DNA from: CAVQCJ01 sp963849365 | Lineage (GTDB): Bacteria; Actinomycetota; Actinomycetes; Prado026 | Assembly: GCA_963849365.1 (NCBI GenBank) | Contig: CAWKHA010000004.1 | Coordinates: 992,001 to 1,056,000, forward strand | Length of the DNA: 64,000 nucleotides | Direction: 5' to 3' | Part shown: positions 49,935 to 58,475 of the stretch, one piece after another | Numbering within the stretch: the first letter of the stretch is position 1 | How the letters are laid out: each line of letters starts with the position of its first letter | The notes under the pieces: generated by a model | Databases searched by the model: none | Told to the model about the DNA's origin: nothing | The model's input: the letters and a program-made list of their open reading frames with translations, nothing else | Program-made: the position numbers and the translations under genes

Positions 49935-50180
49935 TCATGGGGTGTCGCGCGGCGGCGGGTCGACCCGGTGGATCACGAATCCTCCACCGTGGGGGTCGAG
50001 CCTGCGCCAGACCCCACCAGGGCTTTCTGCCCATGCGGTCGCCCGCGGCTGGTTCGCCTGTTCCCCCGCGGCCGCTACGGCTTCGGCGAGGGTGGGGAAG
50101 TCTCGGACGGGGATGGCCCTCGCCTGCGCCCGACCGGATTCGACCCGCAGGAGCAGGAAGCGTGCGGTCTCTGGCTTCAC
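49935..50180 (-). CDS. Small protein of unknown function
   Basis: An 81-residue product (MKPETARFLLLRVESGRAQA, FPTLAEAVAAAGEQ, AWAESPGGVWRRLDPHGGGF). The pattern beta-helix-beta with Trp-rich end suggests a small folded domain. No signal or metal site. No family is recognised. Confidence 0.5.
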   Translation of the reverse strand: MKPETARFLLLRVESGRAQARAIPVRDFPTLAEAVAAAGEQANQPRATAWAESPGGVWRRLDPHGGGFVIHRVDPPPRDTP

Positions 50181-50264
50181 GAGACTGCCGACTCCCCTTG
50201 GTCGCGAACGTGGGCCTTGATCGTGAGGGGAGTGTGGCCTCCGAGGGAGGGGACGAAGGTGGCT

Positions 50265-50753
50265 TCAGTCCGAGCCGGCCCCGTTGCCGCTGTCCCCGCC
50301 GCCCTGCTGGCCGTCGGACCCGCCCTGGGTCTGACCGGAGTGGTCACCCTGGCCGTCCTGGTGGTCGCCCTGCTGGTCCTGCCCGCCCTGGCCGTTCTCG
50401 TGGTCGCCCTGCTCGTCGCCTGAGTCGGCGGACTCGCTCGGCTCCGGTGCCTCACTGTGCGTGGGCTCCGAGGTCTCGCTGGGCTCCTGGCTGTGGGTGT
50501 CGCTGGGCTCGGGGGTCGCGGACTCACTGGGTTCGGGCGCTTCGCTGTGCGTGGGCTCGGAACTCTCGCCCGGTTCCTGGCTCTGCGTCGGAACGACGAT
50601 CGTGGTCGGACTCGAGGCGGGCGGGCTGACGGTGTCCTTGACGACCACCGCGGCACCGGCGGTACCGGCCGTCGCGATCACCATGGCTCCGGCCGCTGCG
50701 GCTGCCTTGGTGCCGGCTGCGGATCTCGCGGCTGAGAGCAACGAACTGATCAT
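50265..50753 (-). CDS. Exported acidic low-complexity protein with internal repeats
   Basis: A 162-residue product; ATG 50753 lies nine bases after AAGGGG. Residues 1-40 form a helical, Ala-rich export or membrane segment (GTKAAAAAGAMVIATAGTAG). The rest is Ser/Glu/Pro/Thr then Gly/Gln/Asp-rich, with a 14-residue unit SEPTHSEAPEPSES present twice. There are no catalytic motifs. It is likely disordered at the cell surface. Similar Ala-rich N-termini precede anti-sigma-like or cell-wall proteins in actinobacteria. Confidence 0.65.
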   Translation of the reverse strand: MISSLLSAARSAAGTKAAAAAGAMVIATAGTAGAAVVVKDTVSPPASSPTTIVVPTQSQEPGESSEPTHSEAPEPSESATPEPSDTHSQEPSETSEPTHSEAPEPSESADSGDEQGDHENGQGGQDQQGDHQDGQGDHSGQTQGGSDGQQGGGDSGNGAGSD

Positions 50754-50989
50754 GTGTGGTGGCCCCTTCATCGGCAGGTACGCCCCGATCATCGGCGGCA
50801 GGCCGATAACTACTCACCCCGACCGGGCTAAGGCGGTGCTAACGCAACGCCGAGCCGCCGGTCAGCGCCCGGCGCTGACTCTCAAGGCCCAGCCCGCTGT
50901 CGAGGTCGATCGACAGACTCCGGTCTCCCCGAAGCCGGAGAAGTAAGAAGAATCAGACCTGTTCGTCAGGGAATCTGGAGGGAACCGCG

Positions 50990-51574
50990 ATGAGAAGGAT
51001 CATCTTGATGATGTCGGTGTCTCTCGACGGCTTCATCGAGGGACGCGACCGCGAGCTCGACTGGCACCTGGTCGACGACGAGCTGCACACCCACTTCAAC
51101 GAGCAGCTCGGCGCGATGGGCGGCTTCCTGGACGGACGCGTCACCTACGAGCTGATGGCCGCGTTCTGGCCGACCGCCGACGCGGATCCCTCGAGCACCG
51201 CGCCCATGGTCGAGTTCTCCCGGATCTGGCGGGACATGCCCAAGTTCGTGTACTCGACGACGTTGAAGCGGGCCGACTGGAACGCCACGGTGGTCCGGGA
51301 CGTCGTCCCCGCGGAGGTCTTGGAGCTCAAGGCGCAGCCCGGTGGAGACCTGGTGCTCGGCGGTGCCGACCTCGCCGCATCCTTCCTGCGGCACGACCTG
51401 ATCGACGAGTACAGGCTCTATGTCCACCCGGTCGTCATCGGACGGGGCAAGCCGCTGTTCCCGCGGTCGGACGACAGGATCAGCCTCCGGCTGGCCGAGA
51501 CACGCACCTTCGGCAACGGGGTGGTGCTCCTGCGCTACGACCGCGCCGGCTCATCTGTCGCGGACCGCCGCTGA
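50990..51574 (+). CDS. RibD C-terminal / dihydrofolate-reductase-like protein
   Basis: A 194-residue protein of the RibD_C/YwjB group. Family marks: MRRIILMMSVSLDGFIEGRD, FLDGRVTYELMAAFWP, KFVYSTTLKRADWNATVV, LVLGGADLAASFLRHDLIDE and HPVVIGRGKPLFP. A TCTGGAGGGA ribosome site precedes the ATG. These proteins bind NADPH; the substrate is usually unknown. Possibly transcribed with the acyl-CoA dehydrogenase gene 64 bases downstream. Confidence 0.88.
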   Translation: MRRIILMMSVSLDGFIEGRDRELDWHLVDDELHTHFNEQLGAMGGFLDGRVTYELMAAFWPTADADPSSTAPMVEFSRIWRDMPKFVYSTTLKRADWNATVVRDVVPAEVLELKAQPGGDLVLGGADLAASFLRHDLIDEYRLYVHPVVIGRGKPLFPRSDDRISLRLAETRTFGNGVVLLRYDRAGSSVADRR

Positions 51575-51638
51575 GACAGCCGCCCGGGTGGCCGGGCCGG
51601 GTACGTTGCCGGGCAGGGACACCGGGGAGGCACGCGAC

Positions 51639-53399
51639 ATGACGACGGCAGAGGGACGGGCACACACGACCACGCCGACCGGCGACGTCGAAACGGCGTT
51701 CGGGGGCCGGCCGGCCGGCCCTGCCGAGCTGGACCCGTTCGCCCAGCAACCGCCGCGGCCGGCTAACCGCTGGCCGCGCGACGCGGCGCTGCGCCTGGCC
51801 GTACGCCGGTTGCTGTCCGAGGCCCCGGGCGGAGGCGTCGGGCTCGCCGACGAGGCGGACCACTGGCTCGACCTCGTCGGCCTGGCCGGCTCGCAGGAGA
51901 TGGCGCCGCTCGCGGCGGCCGCCGAGGCGAACCCGCCGCGGCACCGCCCGTACGACGCCTGGGGAGCCCGGGTGGACCTCGTCGAGGTCGACCCCGCGTG
52001 GACGCGGCTGGTGGCTCGCAGCCAGGAGCTGGGGATGGTCGCCCTGCCGTACGAGCGCCCGTTCGGCGCGGCCAGCCGCGTCGTCCAGGCTGCCGCACTG
52101 CAGCTGCTCGACCCCGTCACGGCCACCGCCATGTGCCCGCTGTCGATGACCGATGCGTGCGCCGCGCTGCTGCTGCGGTACGACCCCGCGCTGGCGGACG
52201 CCTGGGTCCCGTGGCTGACCGCGCGCAGCGGCGGATGGACGGCCGGGCAGTGGATGACCGAGAAGGAAGGCGGCTCGGACGTGGGACGGACCGGCACGGT
52301 CGCCACGGACGCCGGCCTCGGTGACGGGTCGTACCGGTTGCGCGGGACCAAGTGGTTCACCTCGGCCACGACGGCCGACGTGGCGGTCGCGCTGGCGCGG
52401 CCGGAAGGCGCGGAGCCGGCCAGCCGCGGGCTGTCGCTCTTCGCGCTCAGCGTGCGCACGCCCGACGGAGCCTGGAACGGGATCCGCGTCCGCCGGCTGA
52501 AGGACAAGCTCGGCACCCGTGCCCTGCCGACGGCCGAGCTGGACCTGGACGGCACTCTCGCCGTCCCGGTGGGCGGCATCGGTCGCGGGGTGCCGAAGGT
52601 GGCCGCGGTGCTGCAGGTGGCCCGGCTCTGGGCGGCCCAGAGCGGGCCCGGCGGGACCGGTCACCTGCTGGCGCTGGCCCGCGACTTCGCCGCCGTGCGC
52701 CATGTCGCGGGGGGCCGGCTGGCGGACTCGGCGCTGCACCGGGCCTGGCTGGCCGAGATCGCGGCGTCGTACGAGGCGATGCTGCAGCTGTCGCTGCGGG
52801 CGGCCGAGCTGGTCGGGGTGGACGAGGACTCGCCCGAACGCGACGTCTCACCGCTCGCACGCGTCGTGCTCCCGCTCACGAAGATGGCGTGCAGCCGGCA
52901 GGGCTTCGACGCGGTGAGCCAGCTGGTCGAGAGCTTCGGCGGCGCGGGCTACTGCGAGGACAGCGGGATACCGCAGATCCTGCGCGACGTCCTGGTGCAC
53001 TGCATCTGGGAGGGAACCGGGAACGTGCTCGCCCTCGACGTGGTACGCGCGCTGCGCGATCCCGACGTCGGGAAGTCGCTGTTCGCCGAGATCGAGGAGC
53101 AGCTGCGACGTCGGCCCGGTCCGGTTGCCGAACGGGCCGAGGCGGCCGTACGGGCGGCGCTCCCGGCCCTGACCGACATGGTCGCGGCGGCGGCGCCGGC
53201 CACGGCGCGCGACCTGGCCTGGTCACTGGCGCGCACGTACCAGCTCGCCCTGGTCGTGGCCCACGCGCGCTGGGCGGTGCAGGTCGCCCGCGACCCGCGC
53301 CCCGCCGCAGCGGCGGACCTGCTGGCCGCCCATCCGCTGCTGGCACCTGGACCGGGTGTCGTGAACGATGCGGCGCTCGCCGCCCTCGCCCTGGGCTGA
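51639..53399 (+). CDS. Acyl-CoA dehydrogenase family protein (AidB-like)
   Basis: A 586-residue flavoprotein; ATG 51639 follows GGGGAGG. FAD-contact segments are MCPLSMTDACAALLLRYDPA, MTEKEGGSDVGRTGTV and WFTSATTADVAVALARP, with the C-terminal GGAGYCEDSGIPQILRDVLV and WEGTGNVLALDVVRAL. The long N-terminus and C-terminus and the order match AidB/isovaleryl-CoA-dehydrogenase-like proteins, which bind DNA in E. coli and protect against alkylation; the substrate here is unknown. Confidence 0.88.
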   Translation: MTTAEGRAHTTTPTGDVETAFGGRPAGPAELDPFAQQPPRPANRWPRDAALRLAVRRLLSEAPGGGVGLADEADHWLDLVGLAGSQEMAPLAAAAEANPPRHRPYDAWGARVDLVEVDPAWTRLVARSQELGMVALPYERPFGAASRVVQAAALQLLDPVTATAMCPLSMTDACAALLLRYDPALADAWVPWLTARSGGWTAGQWMTEKEGGSDVGRTGTVATDAGLGDGSYRLRGTKWFTSATTADVAVALARPEGAEPASRGLSLFALSVRTPDGAWNGIRVRRLKDKLGTRALPTAELDLDGTLAVPVGGIGRGVPKVAAVLQVARLWAAQSGPGGTGHLLALARDFAAVRHVAGGRLADSALHRAWLAEIAASYEAMLQLSLRAAELVGVDEDSPERDVSPLARVVLPLTKMACSRQGFDAVSQLVESFGGAGYCEDSGIPQILRDVLVHCIWEGTGNVLALDVVRALRDPDVGKSLFAEIEEQLRRRPGPVAERAEAAVRAALPALTDMVAAAAPATARDLAWSLARTYQLALVVAHARWAVQVARDPRPAAAADLLAAHPLLAPGPGVVNDAALAALALG

Positions 53400-53421
53400 C
53401 GGCGACATGGCACCGGCACTG

Positions 53422-53463
53422 CTGGCCGCGGGTCGCGACTCGGACCGTAGCGATCGCGGCCGG
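53422..53463. terminator. Stem-loop between convergent genes
   Basis: CTGGCCGCG and CGCGGCCGG pair at 8 of 9 positions around a loop of 24 bases, 23 bases after the acyl-CoA dehydrogenase stop and just before the convergent phosphoesterase stop. Confidence 0.45.
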
Positions 53464-53468
53464 TCGAG

Positions 53469-54623
53469 CTAGACCCGGAAGGCCGACCTGATCGAGGGCG
53501 CGGCGGCCGCCTGTCCCAGGTACGCGAGCCCGAGCAGGTGCTCGGTGGCCTGCAGCAGGGAGTAGTGGTTGGCCAGCGCCGTCCAGCGCGTGCCGGGGCG
53601 CAGGTACGGACTCATCACCAGCAGGGCGATGTGGCACCCGACGTCGGTGGTGCTCGTCGCGCAGTTCTTGGTGTGCCGCGGCGTGCCCCCCTCGTCCCAG
53701 GTCAGGAAGACGACCGTCGAGCCGGACTTGTAGGCGGCACTGGCGAGGATCGCGCCGAGGTGGGTGCGCAGCCAGCTGTCGCCGGCCGCCACCGAGGAGG
53801 AGTTCTCGTGCATGTCGTTGCGCTTGTTGGGGACGATCAACGAGAAGCGCGGCAGCGCCGCCAGGTTCAGCGCCGTGAGCGGCACGTCGTTGCTCGCGCA
53901 GTTCTTCACCGACGTGTAGTACGGCGCCGCGGTGTGGTGCACGACGTAGGACCCGGCATCGTGGCGCACGCAGTTACCCGGCATCGACTCCGCGTACACC
54001 CGCCACGAGCTGGTCTGGGTGAAGATCGAAGGTCCGGACACCGGGCAGAAGGTCGGACAGTCCGTCGTGGGCAGCTGCCCCATCGGACGCCCGGAGGTCA
54101 TCGCGATGTAGTTGGGCAGGCTCGGGTGGGAGACGTTGTGGTAGTTCGTGGCCACGGCGCACTTCGAGGCGAGCGAGGAGATGTACGGCGCGCCCATCAC
54201 CTGCGAGTAGCTGCGGTTCTCCATCACGATCCAGATCACGTGCGAGACGTGCACGGGCTTGGCCGCCATCGACCCGCAGATCGCAGTCGACGCGGCCGCC
54301 GCCCGAGCCCGGGCGGTCGCCGTCGGGCTCTGCCTGCTCGCGGTCGTCGGGTGGGCCGAAGGAAGGGCTGGCAGGTGCACCGACGGCCGGGCCGACGGGT
54401 GCGGCGAGGGCTGAGCCGACCGATGGGCCGACGCGTGGGCCGACGGATGAGCCGGCCGGATCCAGGCCCCTAGCTTCGGTGAGGCCGTGGCCACCACGGT
54501 GACGCCCACCGTGGCCACCGCTGCCGCCAGGAGCAGGACCGGCCCGGTACCCAGTCGGCGCCGCCGGCGGCGCGGGCGCGGGCGCCGGTGCCGGCCGCTG
54601 CCGGAAGAGCCGTGCAGGTTCAT
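53469..54623 (-). CDS. Secreted phosphoesterase (phospholipase C / acid phosphatase family, PF04185 type)
   Basis: A 384-residue exported protein; ATG 54623 follows GAGGAGGG. An Arg-rich start is followed by a hydrophobic export helix (VLLLAAAVATVGVTVV), then a His/Pro/Ser-rich linker (HPSAHASAHRSAQPSPHPSA) and the phosphoesterase domain from about residue 125: HVIWIVMENRSYSQVMG, HNVSHPSLPNYIAMTSG, VVFLTWDEGGTPRHTKNC. It probably hydrolyses phosphate esters outside the cell; the metal ligands Asp/Glu/His in these motifs are intact. The linker could also bind metals. Confidence 0.88.
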   Translation of the reverse strand: MNLHGSSGSGRHRRPRPRRRRRRLGTGPVLLLAAAVATVGVTVVATASPKLGAWIRPAHPSAHASAHRSAQPSPHPSARPSVHLPALPSAHPTTASRQSPTATARARAAAASTAICGSMAAKPVHVSHVIWIVMENRSYSQVMGAPYISSLASKCAVATNYHNVSHPSLPNYIAMTSGRPMGQLPTTDCPTFCPVSGPSIFTQTSSWRVYAESMPGNCVRHDAGSYVVHHTAAPYYTSVKNCASNDVPLTALNLAALPRFSLIVPNKRNDMHENSSSVAAGDSWLRTHLGAILASAAYKSGSTVVFLTWDEGGTPRHTKNCATSTTDVGCHIALLVMSPYLRPGTRWTALANHYSLLQATEHLLGLAYLGQAAAAPSIRSAFRV

Positions 54624-54835
54624 CCGCCGACCCTCCTCGCCGCCAGCATGCATGCCAGCCCGCACCCACCCCCGGGGGCGGTGGCACGAGGCCTCATTTG
54701 TAGTCCTCCGCCGGTCGCCGGACAACCAAACGCGGAATCCGGCCGACCAGAGGGCCGGGCGCGCTGCGTCCGCAGGTGAACCGAGCCACCCCTGCGCGGC
54801 GTTCCCACAGGTGAGATGCCAACGTGGAGGAAGCC

Positions 54836-55432
54836 ATGCGGACCGGAAGCACGCGTACGAGCACATTGATGAGGAAGACCCACTCGGTCAGGTGGGGTAT
54901 GACGGTGGGACTCGCGGCAGTGGGCCTGCTCGCCTCCGCCTGTGGCAGCACGAGCGGGGGGTCGTCGTCGGCCGCTGCCGCCGCGGCGGGGACACCGTCG
55001 ATCAGCGCAGGAGCCCTGCTCGGCACGGAGACGACCCCCATCGGGACCATCCTGGTCGACGGCCGGGGCAAGTCGGTCTACGTCTTCGCCGCCGACCAGC
55101 CGGGGCAGTCGAACTGTTCGGGGAGCTGCCTGACGTACTGGCCGCCCGTGACCGCACCGGCCACTCTCCCCCCGGCCCCCGCCGGGGTGACCGCCAAGCT
55201 GGGCGTGATCACGCGCTCTGACGGCACGCACCAGCTGACGGTCGACGGCTGGCCGGTCTACACCTACGCGGGTGACAGCGGCCCCGGCGCGACGTCAGGG
55301 CAGGGCACGAACCTGTCCGGTGGTCTGTGGTGGGTGGTCTCGCCCGCGGGGAGCCAGATCAAGACGACATCGGCTGCGAGCTCGAAGCCTGCGAGTCCGA
55401 GCAAGTCGAGCTCCGGTGGTGGCTGGGCCTGA
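54836..55432 (+). CDS. Lipoprotein with COG4315-type secreted repeats
   Basis: A 198-residue lipoprotein; ATG 54836 follows GGAGGAA. The signal TVGLAAVGLLASACGST has a lipobox Cys36. Two copies of the Lipoprotein_15 motif are seen: TILVDGRGKSVYVFAADQPG with CSGSCLTYWPPV, and LTVDGWPVYTYAGDSGPGAT. The function of these repeats is unknown; they occur in actinobacterial surface lipoproteins and in some electron-transfer-linked loci. A Ser-rich tail ends the protein. The transporter gene starts 18 bases downstream. Confidence 0.88.
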   Translation: MRTGSTRTSTLMRKTHSVRWGMTVGLAAVGLLASACGSTSGGSSSAAAAAAGTPSISAGALLGTETTPIGTILVDGRGKSVYVFAADQPGQSNCSGSCLTYWPPVTAPATLPPAPAGVTAKLGVITRSDGTHQLTVDGWPVYTYAGDSGPGATSGQGTNLSGGLWWVVSPAGSQIKTTSAASSKPASPSKSSSGGGWA

Positions 55433-55450
55433 CGGGCAGGGGACGAGCTG

Positions 55451-56695
55451 ATGTCGGACGCACGCGGTTCGCCGTCCGCAGTCGTCCCGGGGCCGATCGA
55501 CGCGCCGCCCGCCGCCGATGCGCAGGTCTCGCAACGGGCGTTCCTGTGGTTGACGGTCGCGGCCACGGGCGGCCCGCTCGCGCTGGCCGCGCTGTACGTG
55601 CCCGGTCTGCTGGGCGACGCGCGGGGATCGGCGGGGCTGGTCGCCGTCCTCGGCGTCCTGTTCTTCGTGCCGCCGCTGGTGGTCTGGCTGCGGTTCTCCG
55701 GCCGGATCGCCGGTCCCGGCGGGCTCTACTCGTTCGTCGAGGCCGGTGCCGGGCGCACGGTGGCGCGGGTGCAGGCGGGGCTGTGGGTCCTCAGCTACGC
55801 GCTGTACCTGGTGTACACGACGACGTACGTCGCCTACGACGTGCTGCCTGCCGCGGTCCCGGCGGCGGCAGGTTCGGCCCGGCCGTTCGCGCAGATCCTG
55901 ACGGCCGTGCTGATCGCCGGTCTCGCCCTTCTGCCGCTGCGCCGCACGCTGCTCGCTGTCGCGGGGCTCGCGGTCGGTCAGCTCGTGCTGGTGGCGGCCC
56001 TCGTCACGGTCGAGACGGGGCAACGGGGTGGGAGCGGCTCGGCGGCCGCCGCCACGGCAGCCGAGCCGGGCGTTGTGTTCGTGGCCGGAGGGAACCTGTC
56101 GATCCTGTTCATCTGCGCCGGGCTGCCACTGTTCCTCGGCGGTGAGGCCCGCGGCGGCAGCCGGACCGTACGTCGCGGCCTGGCCAGAGGCTGGGCCGTT
56201 GCCGCCGCCGCGACCGCGGCAGCCACGATTCCGTTGGCCGCCGTCGCGCCGCAGGCCCTGGGCGAAGAGCTGCCGGGGGCGGCGCTGGCCCGGGCCGCAG
56301 GGCTGCCCACCCTGGCAACGGCGATCGGAGTGGGCGTCGTCGGTTCGGTCGTCGGCGTGATGGTCGCCGAGTTCCTCGCTCTGTCCCGCCTGCTGCACGC
56401 GCTCACCGGGCACTCCGTGCAACGGGTCGTGCGGGTGCTGGTCGTGCTGCTCGTCGCGGGCAGCGCCGCCAGCCTGGTGCAGCCCGAGCGCGTCTACGAC
56501 GACCTGCTCAAGCCGTCGCTGGTGGCTCTGTGGCTGTCACAGCTGCTGGTCTTCCTCGCGTTCCCGCTCTTCGTCCGGCGGCGGGAGCCCAGGCGACGGG
56601 GCGCGCTGCCGGCAGCCACGGCCCTGGCCGCCTGCGCCTCGGCGCTGATGCTGTTCGGGCTGTGGTCGACGATCGTGAACCAGCTCGGAACCTGA
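55451..56695 (+). CDS. APC-superfamily-like membrane transporter
   Basis: A 414-residue protein with about eleven hydrophobic helices. FSGRIAGPGGLYSFVEAGAG resembles the conserved helix-2/3 loop of amino acid permeases, and the first helix (FLWLTVAATGGPLALAALYV) has unwound Gly residues. Length is slightly short for the family. It follows the lipoprotein gene and is probably co-transcribed. The substrate is unknown. Confidence 0.75.
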   Translation: MSDARGSPSAVVPGPIDAPPAADAQVSQRAFLWLTVAATGGPLALAALYVPGLLGDARGSAGLVAVLGVLFFVPPLVVWLRFSGRIAGPGGLYSFVEAGAGRTVARVQAGLWVLSYALYLVYTTTYVAYDVLPAAVPAAAGSARPFAQILTAVLIAGLALLPLRRTLLAVAGLAVGQLVLVAALVTVETGQRGGSGSAAAATAAEPGVVFVAGGNLSILFICAGLPLFLGGEARGGSRTVRRGLARGWAVAAAATAAATIPLAAVAPQALGEELPGAALARAAGLPTLATAIGVGVVGSVVGVMVAEFLALSRLLHALTGHSVQRVVRVLVVLLVAGSAASLVQPERVYDDLLKPSLVALWLSQLLVFLAFPLFVRRREPRRRGALPAATALAACASALMLFGLWSTIVNQLGT

Positions 56696-56739
56696 GAGCG
56701 TTCCGGCGGCGGGCCGGCAGCGAGCCGGTGCAGGTGCGG

Positions 56740-56949
56740 CTACTCGCCGCCCTCGTACTTGAACGACAGCCGGATCTTGGTCCGGAACGTGACCGCGCCG
56801 TCGTCGCCGACCGCGATGTCCTGGGCCACGACCTCGGCCACCCGCAGGTCGCGGATCGTGCCGCTGGCCGTCTTGATCGCCGACGTCGCCGCGTCCTCCC
56901 ACGACTCCGTGCTGGTCCCGATGATGTCGGTCACGCGGTAAACGGTCAT
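56740..56949 (-). CDS. Dodecin (flavin-binding small protein)
   Basis: A 69-residue protein with the complete dodecin pattern: VYRVTDIIGTSTESWEDAAT, SAIKTASGTIRDLRVAEVVA and RTKIRLSFKYEGGE. Dodecins form hollow 12-mers that store flavins or FMN/CoA. The Trp in ESWEDA is the flavin-stacking residue. It lies divergent to the flavodoxin gene, which also uses FMN. Confidence 0.93.
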   Translation of the reverse strand: MTVYRVTDIIGTSTESWEDAATSAIKTASGTIRDLRVAEVVAQDIAVGDDGAVTFRTKIRLSFKYEGGE

Positions 56950-57108
56950 GCCAGCCTCCGAGCGGGGTCGTGGGTCTGTGCTCGGATCCTTGCCAAGGAC
57001 TCGCAGTGCCACAAGGGGCTGCCCCTGGCCGGCTGCCTTCGGGTACTTGGTCCCTGGTCGTGGCGCGGCGCACCGCGCAGGCTGGTCGGCGGGGACTGGA
57101 GGTTCGCG

Positions 57109-57642
57109 ATGCGCGCCCTTGTCGTCTACGAGTCGATCTACGGCAACACTCACACCATCGCCCGGCGGATCGCCGAAGGCCTGGGTCCGCGCATCGAGAC
57201 CCGGGTGGTGCCCGTACACGAGGCGACCGCGGAGCAGGTCGCCTGGGCCGACGTGGTGATCGTCGGCGGGCCGACGCATGCCCACACCCTGAGTTCGGCG
57301 TCGTCACGCAAGGGGGCGCGGGAGACAGCCGGCAAGCCGGGCAGCGGGTTGCGGGTGGACCCTGACGCCGCGGGCCCCGGGCTGCGGGACTGGTTCCGCG
57401 GCCTCGTCGAGGTCCAGGACAAGCGGGCCGTCGCCTTCGACACCCGTATCGATGCGGCCGCCGTGCTCACCGGGCGGGCCTCGCACGGCATCGCCCGCCG
57501 GCTCCGGAACCACGGGTTCAGCCTCGTCGCGGAACCGGAGAGCTTCCTCGTCGACAAGCAGAGCCACCTGGTCGAAGGGGAGGCCGACCGGGCCGCCGGG
57601 TGGGGCGCACGACTGGCCGAAGTCTTCGCCGCGGTGAGCTGA
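57109..57642 (+). CDS. Flavodoxin-family protein
   Basis: A 177-residue protein with GGAGG eight bases before ATG 57109. The FMN phosphate loop is VVYESIYGNTHTIARRIA (residues 5-22); the second FMN-contact region is IVGGPTHAHTLSSASSRKGA. It may transfer electrons or act as a menaquinone-dependent protoporphyrinogen-type flavodoxin. The next gene, an ABC ATPase, starts 15 bases downstream. Confidence 0.87.
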   Translation: MRALVVYESIYGNTHTIARRIAEGLGPRIETRVVPVHEATAEQVAWADVVIVGGPTHAHTLSSASSRKGARETAGKPGSGLRVDPDAAGPGLRDWFRGLVEVQDKRAVAFDTRIDAAAVLTGRASHGIARRLRNHGFSLVAEPESFLVDKQSHLVEGEADRAAGWGARLAEVFAAVS

Positions 57643-57656
57643 GGGAGGACACCGAC

Positions 57657-58472
57657 ATGGACACAGCGGCTCACGACGCGATCGCTGCCGCTCCGCAGGC
57701 ACCGTCCGGAGCTGGGCGCTCAGAGGCCGTGAGCGCGGCCCAGGTGGTCCGGGCCGAGGAGCTGACCAAGGTCTACGGCGAGGGGGACACCGCGGTGCTG
57801 GCCCTCGACTCGGTGACCGTCTCGCTCACCCAGGGCCGATTCACCGCGATCATGGGTCCGTCCGGATCCGGGAAGTCGACGCTGATGCACTGTCTGGCCG
57901 GGCTCGACCTTCCGTCCAGCGGGCGCGTGCTGATCGGTGACGTCGACCTGAGCACGCTCAACGACAACCAGCTCACCCGCCTGCGCCGGGACAAGGTGGG
58001 CTTCGTCTTCCAGTCGTACAACCTCCTGCCGATGCTCGACGCCAGGGAGAACATCACCCTGCCCCTCGACATCGCCGGCCGTGCCCCGGACCCCGACTGG
58101 CTGGATGACGTCGTGACGACACTCGGCCTCGCGGACCGGCTTCGGCACCGGCCGGACGAGCTGTCCGGTGGCCAGCAGCAACGCGTCGCGATCGCCCGGG
58201 CCCTGGTCTCGCGGCCGCTGGTCGTGTTCGCGGACGAGCCGACCGGGAACCTTGACTCGAAGTCGGGTGCAGAGGTGCTGGGCCTGCTGCGGCAGTCGGT
58301 CGACGGGCTCGGTCAGACCGTCGTCATGGTCACGCACGACGCGCGTGCCGCCGCTCACGCGGACCGGGTCCTGTTCCTCGGGGACGGCCGGATCGTCCAG
58401 GACCTGGACCACCCCGGCTACGACGCCATCGCCGAGAAGCTCCGCCGGCTCGGCGAGGGTGCGGAGGGCTGA
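57657..58472 (+). CDS. ABC transporter ATP-binding protein (MacB/LolD type)
   Basis: A 271-residue ATPase. Walker A is GPSGSGKST near residue 70, the signature LSGGQQQR near 173, Walker B VVFADEPTGNLDSKS near 196 and the switch His in VTHDARAAAHADRV. The N-terminal 30 residues are an Ala-rich addition. It is paired with the large FtsX-type permease 4 bases downstream. Confidence 0.94.
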   Translation: MDTAAHDAIAAAPQAPSGAGRSEAVSAAQVVRAEELTKVYGEGDTAVLALDSVTVSLTQGRFTAIMGPSGSGKSTLMHCLAGLDLPSSGRVLIGDVDLSTLNDNQLTRLRRDKVGFVFQSYNLLPMLDARENITLPLDIAGRAPDPDWLDDVVTTLGLADRLRHRPDELSGGQQQRVAIARALVSRPLVVFADEPTGNLDSKSGAEVLGLLRQSVDGLGQTVVMVTHDARAAAHADRVLFLGDGRIVQDLDHPGYDAIAEKLRRLGEGAEG

Positions 58473-58475
58473 GCC

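Noticed and set aside
50265..50753. Possible tandem-repeat or CRISPR-like structure in the Ser/Glu/Pro-rich region
   Set aside because: The repeats are in-frame codon repeats of one coding sequence with differing bases; spacers and uniform palindromic repeats are absent. No CRISPR array was seen anywhere in the window.
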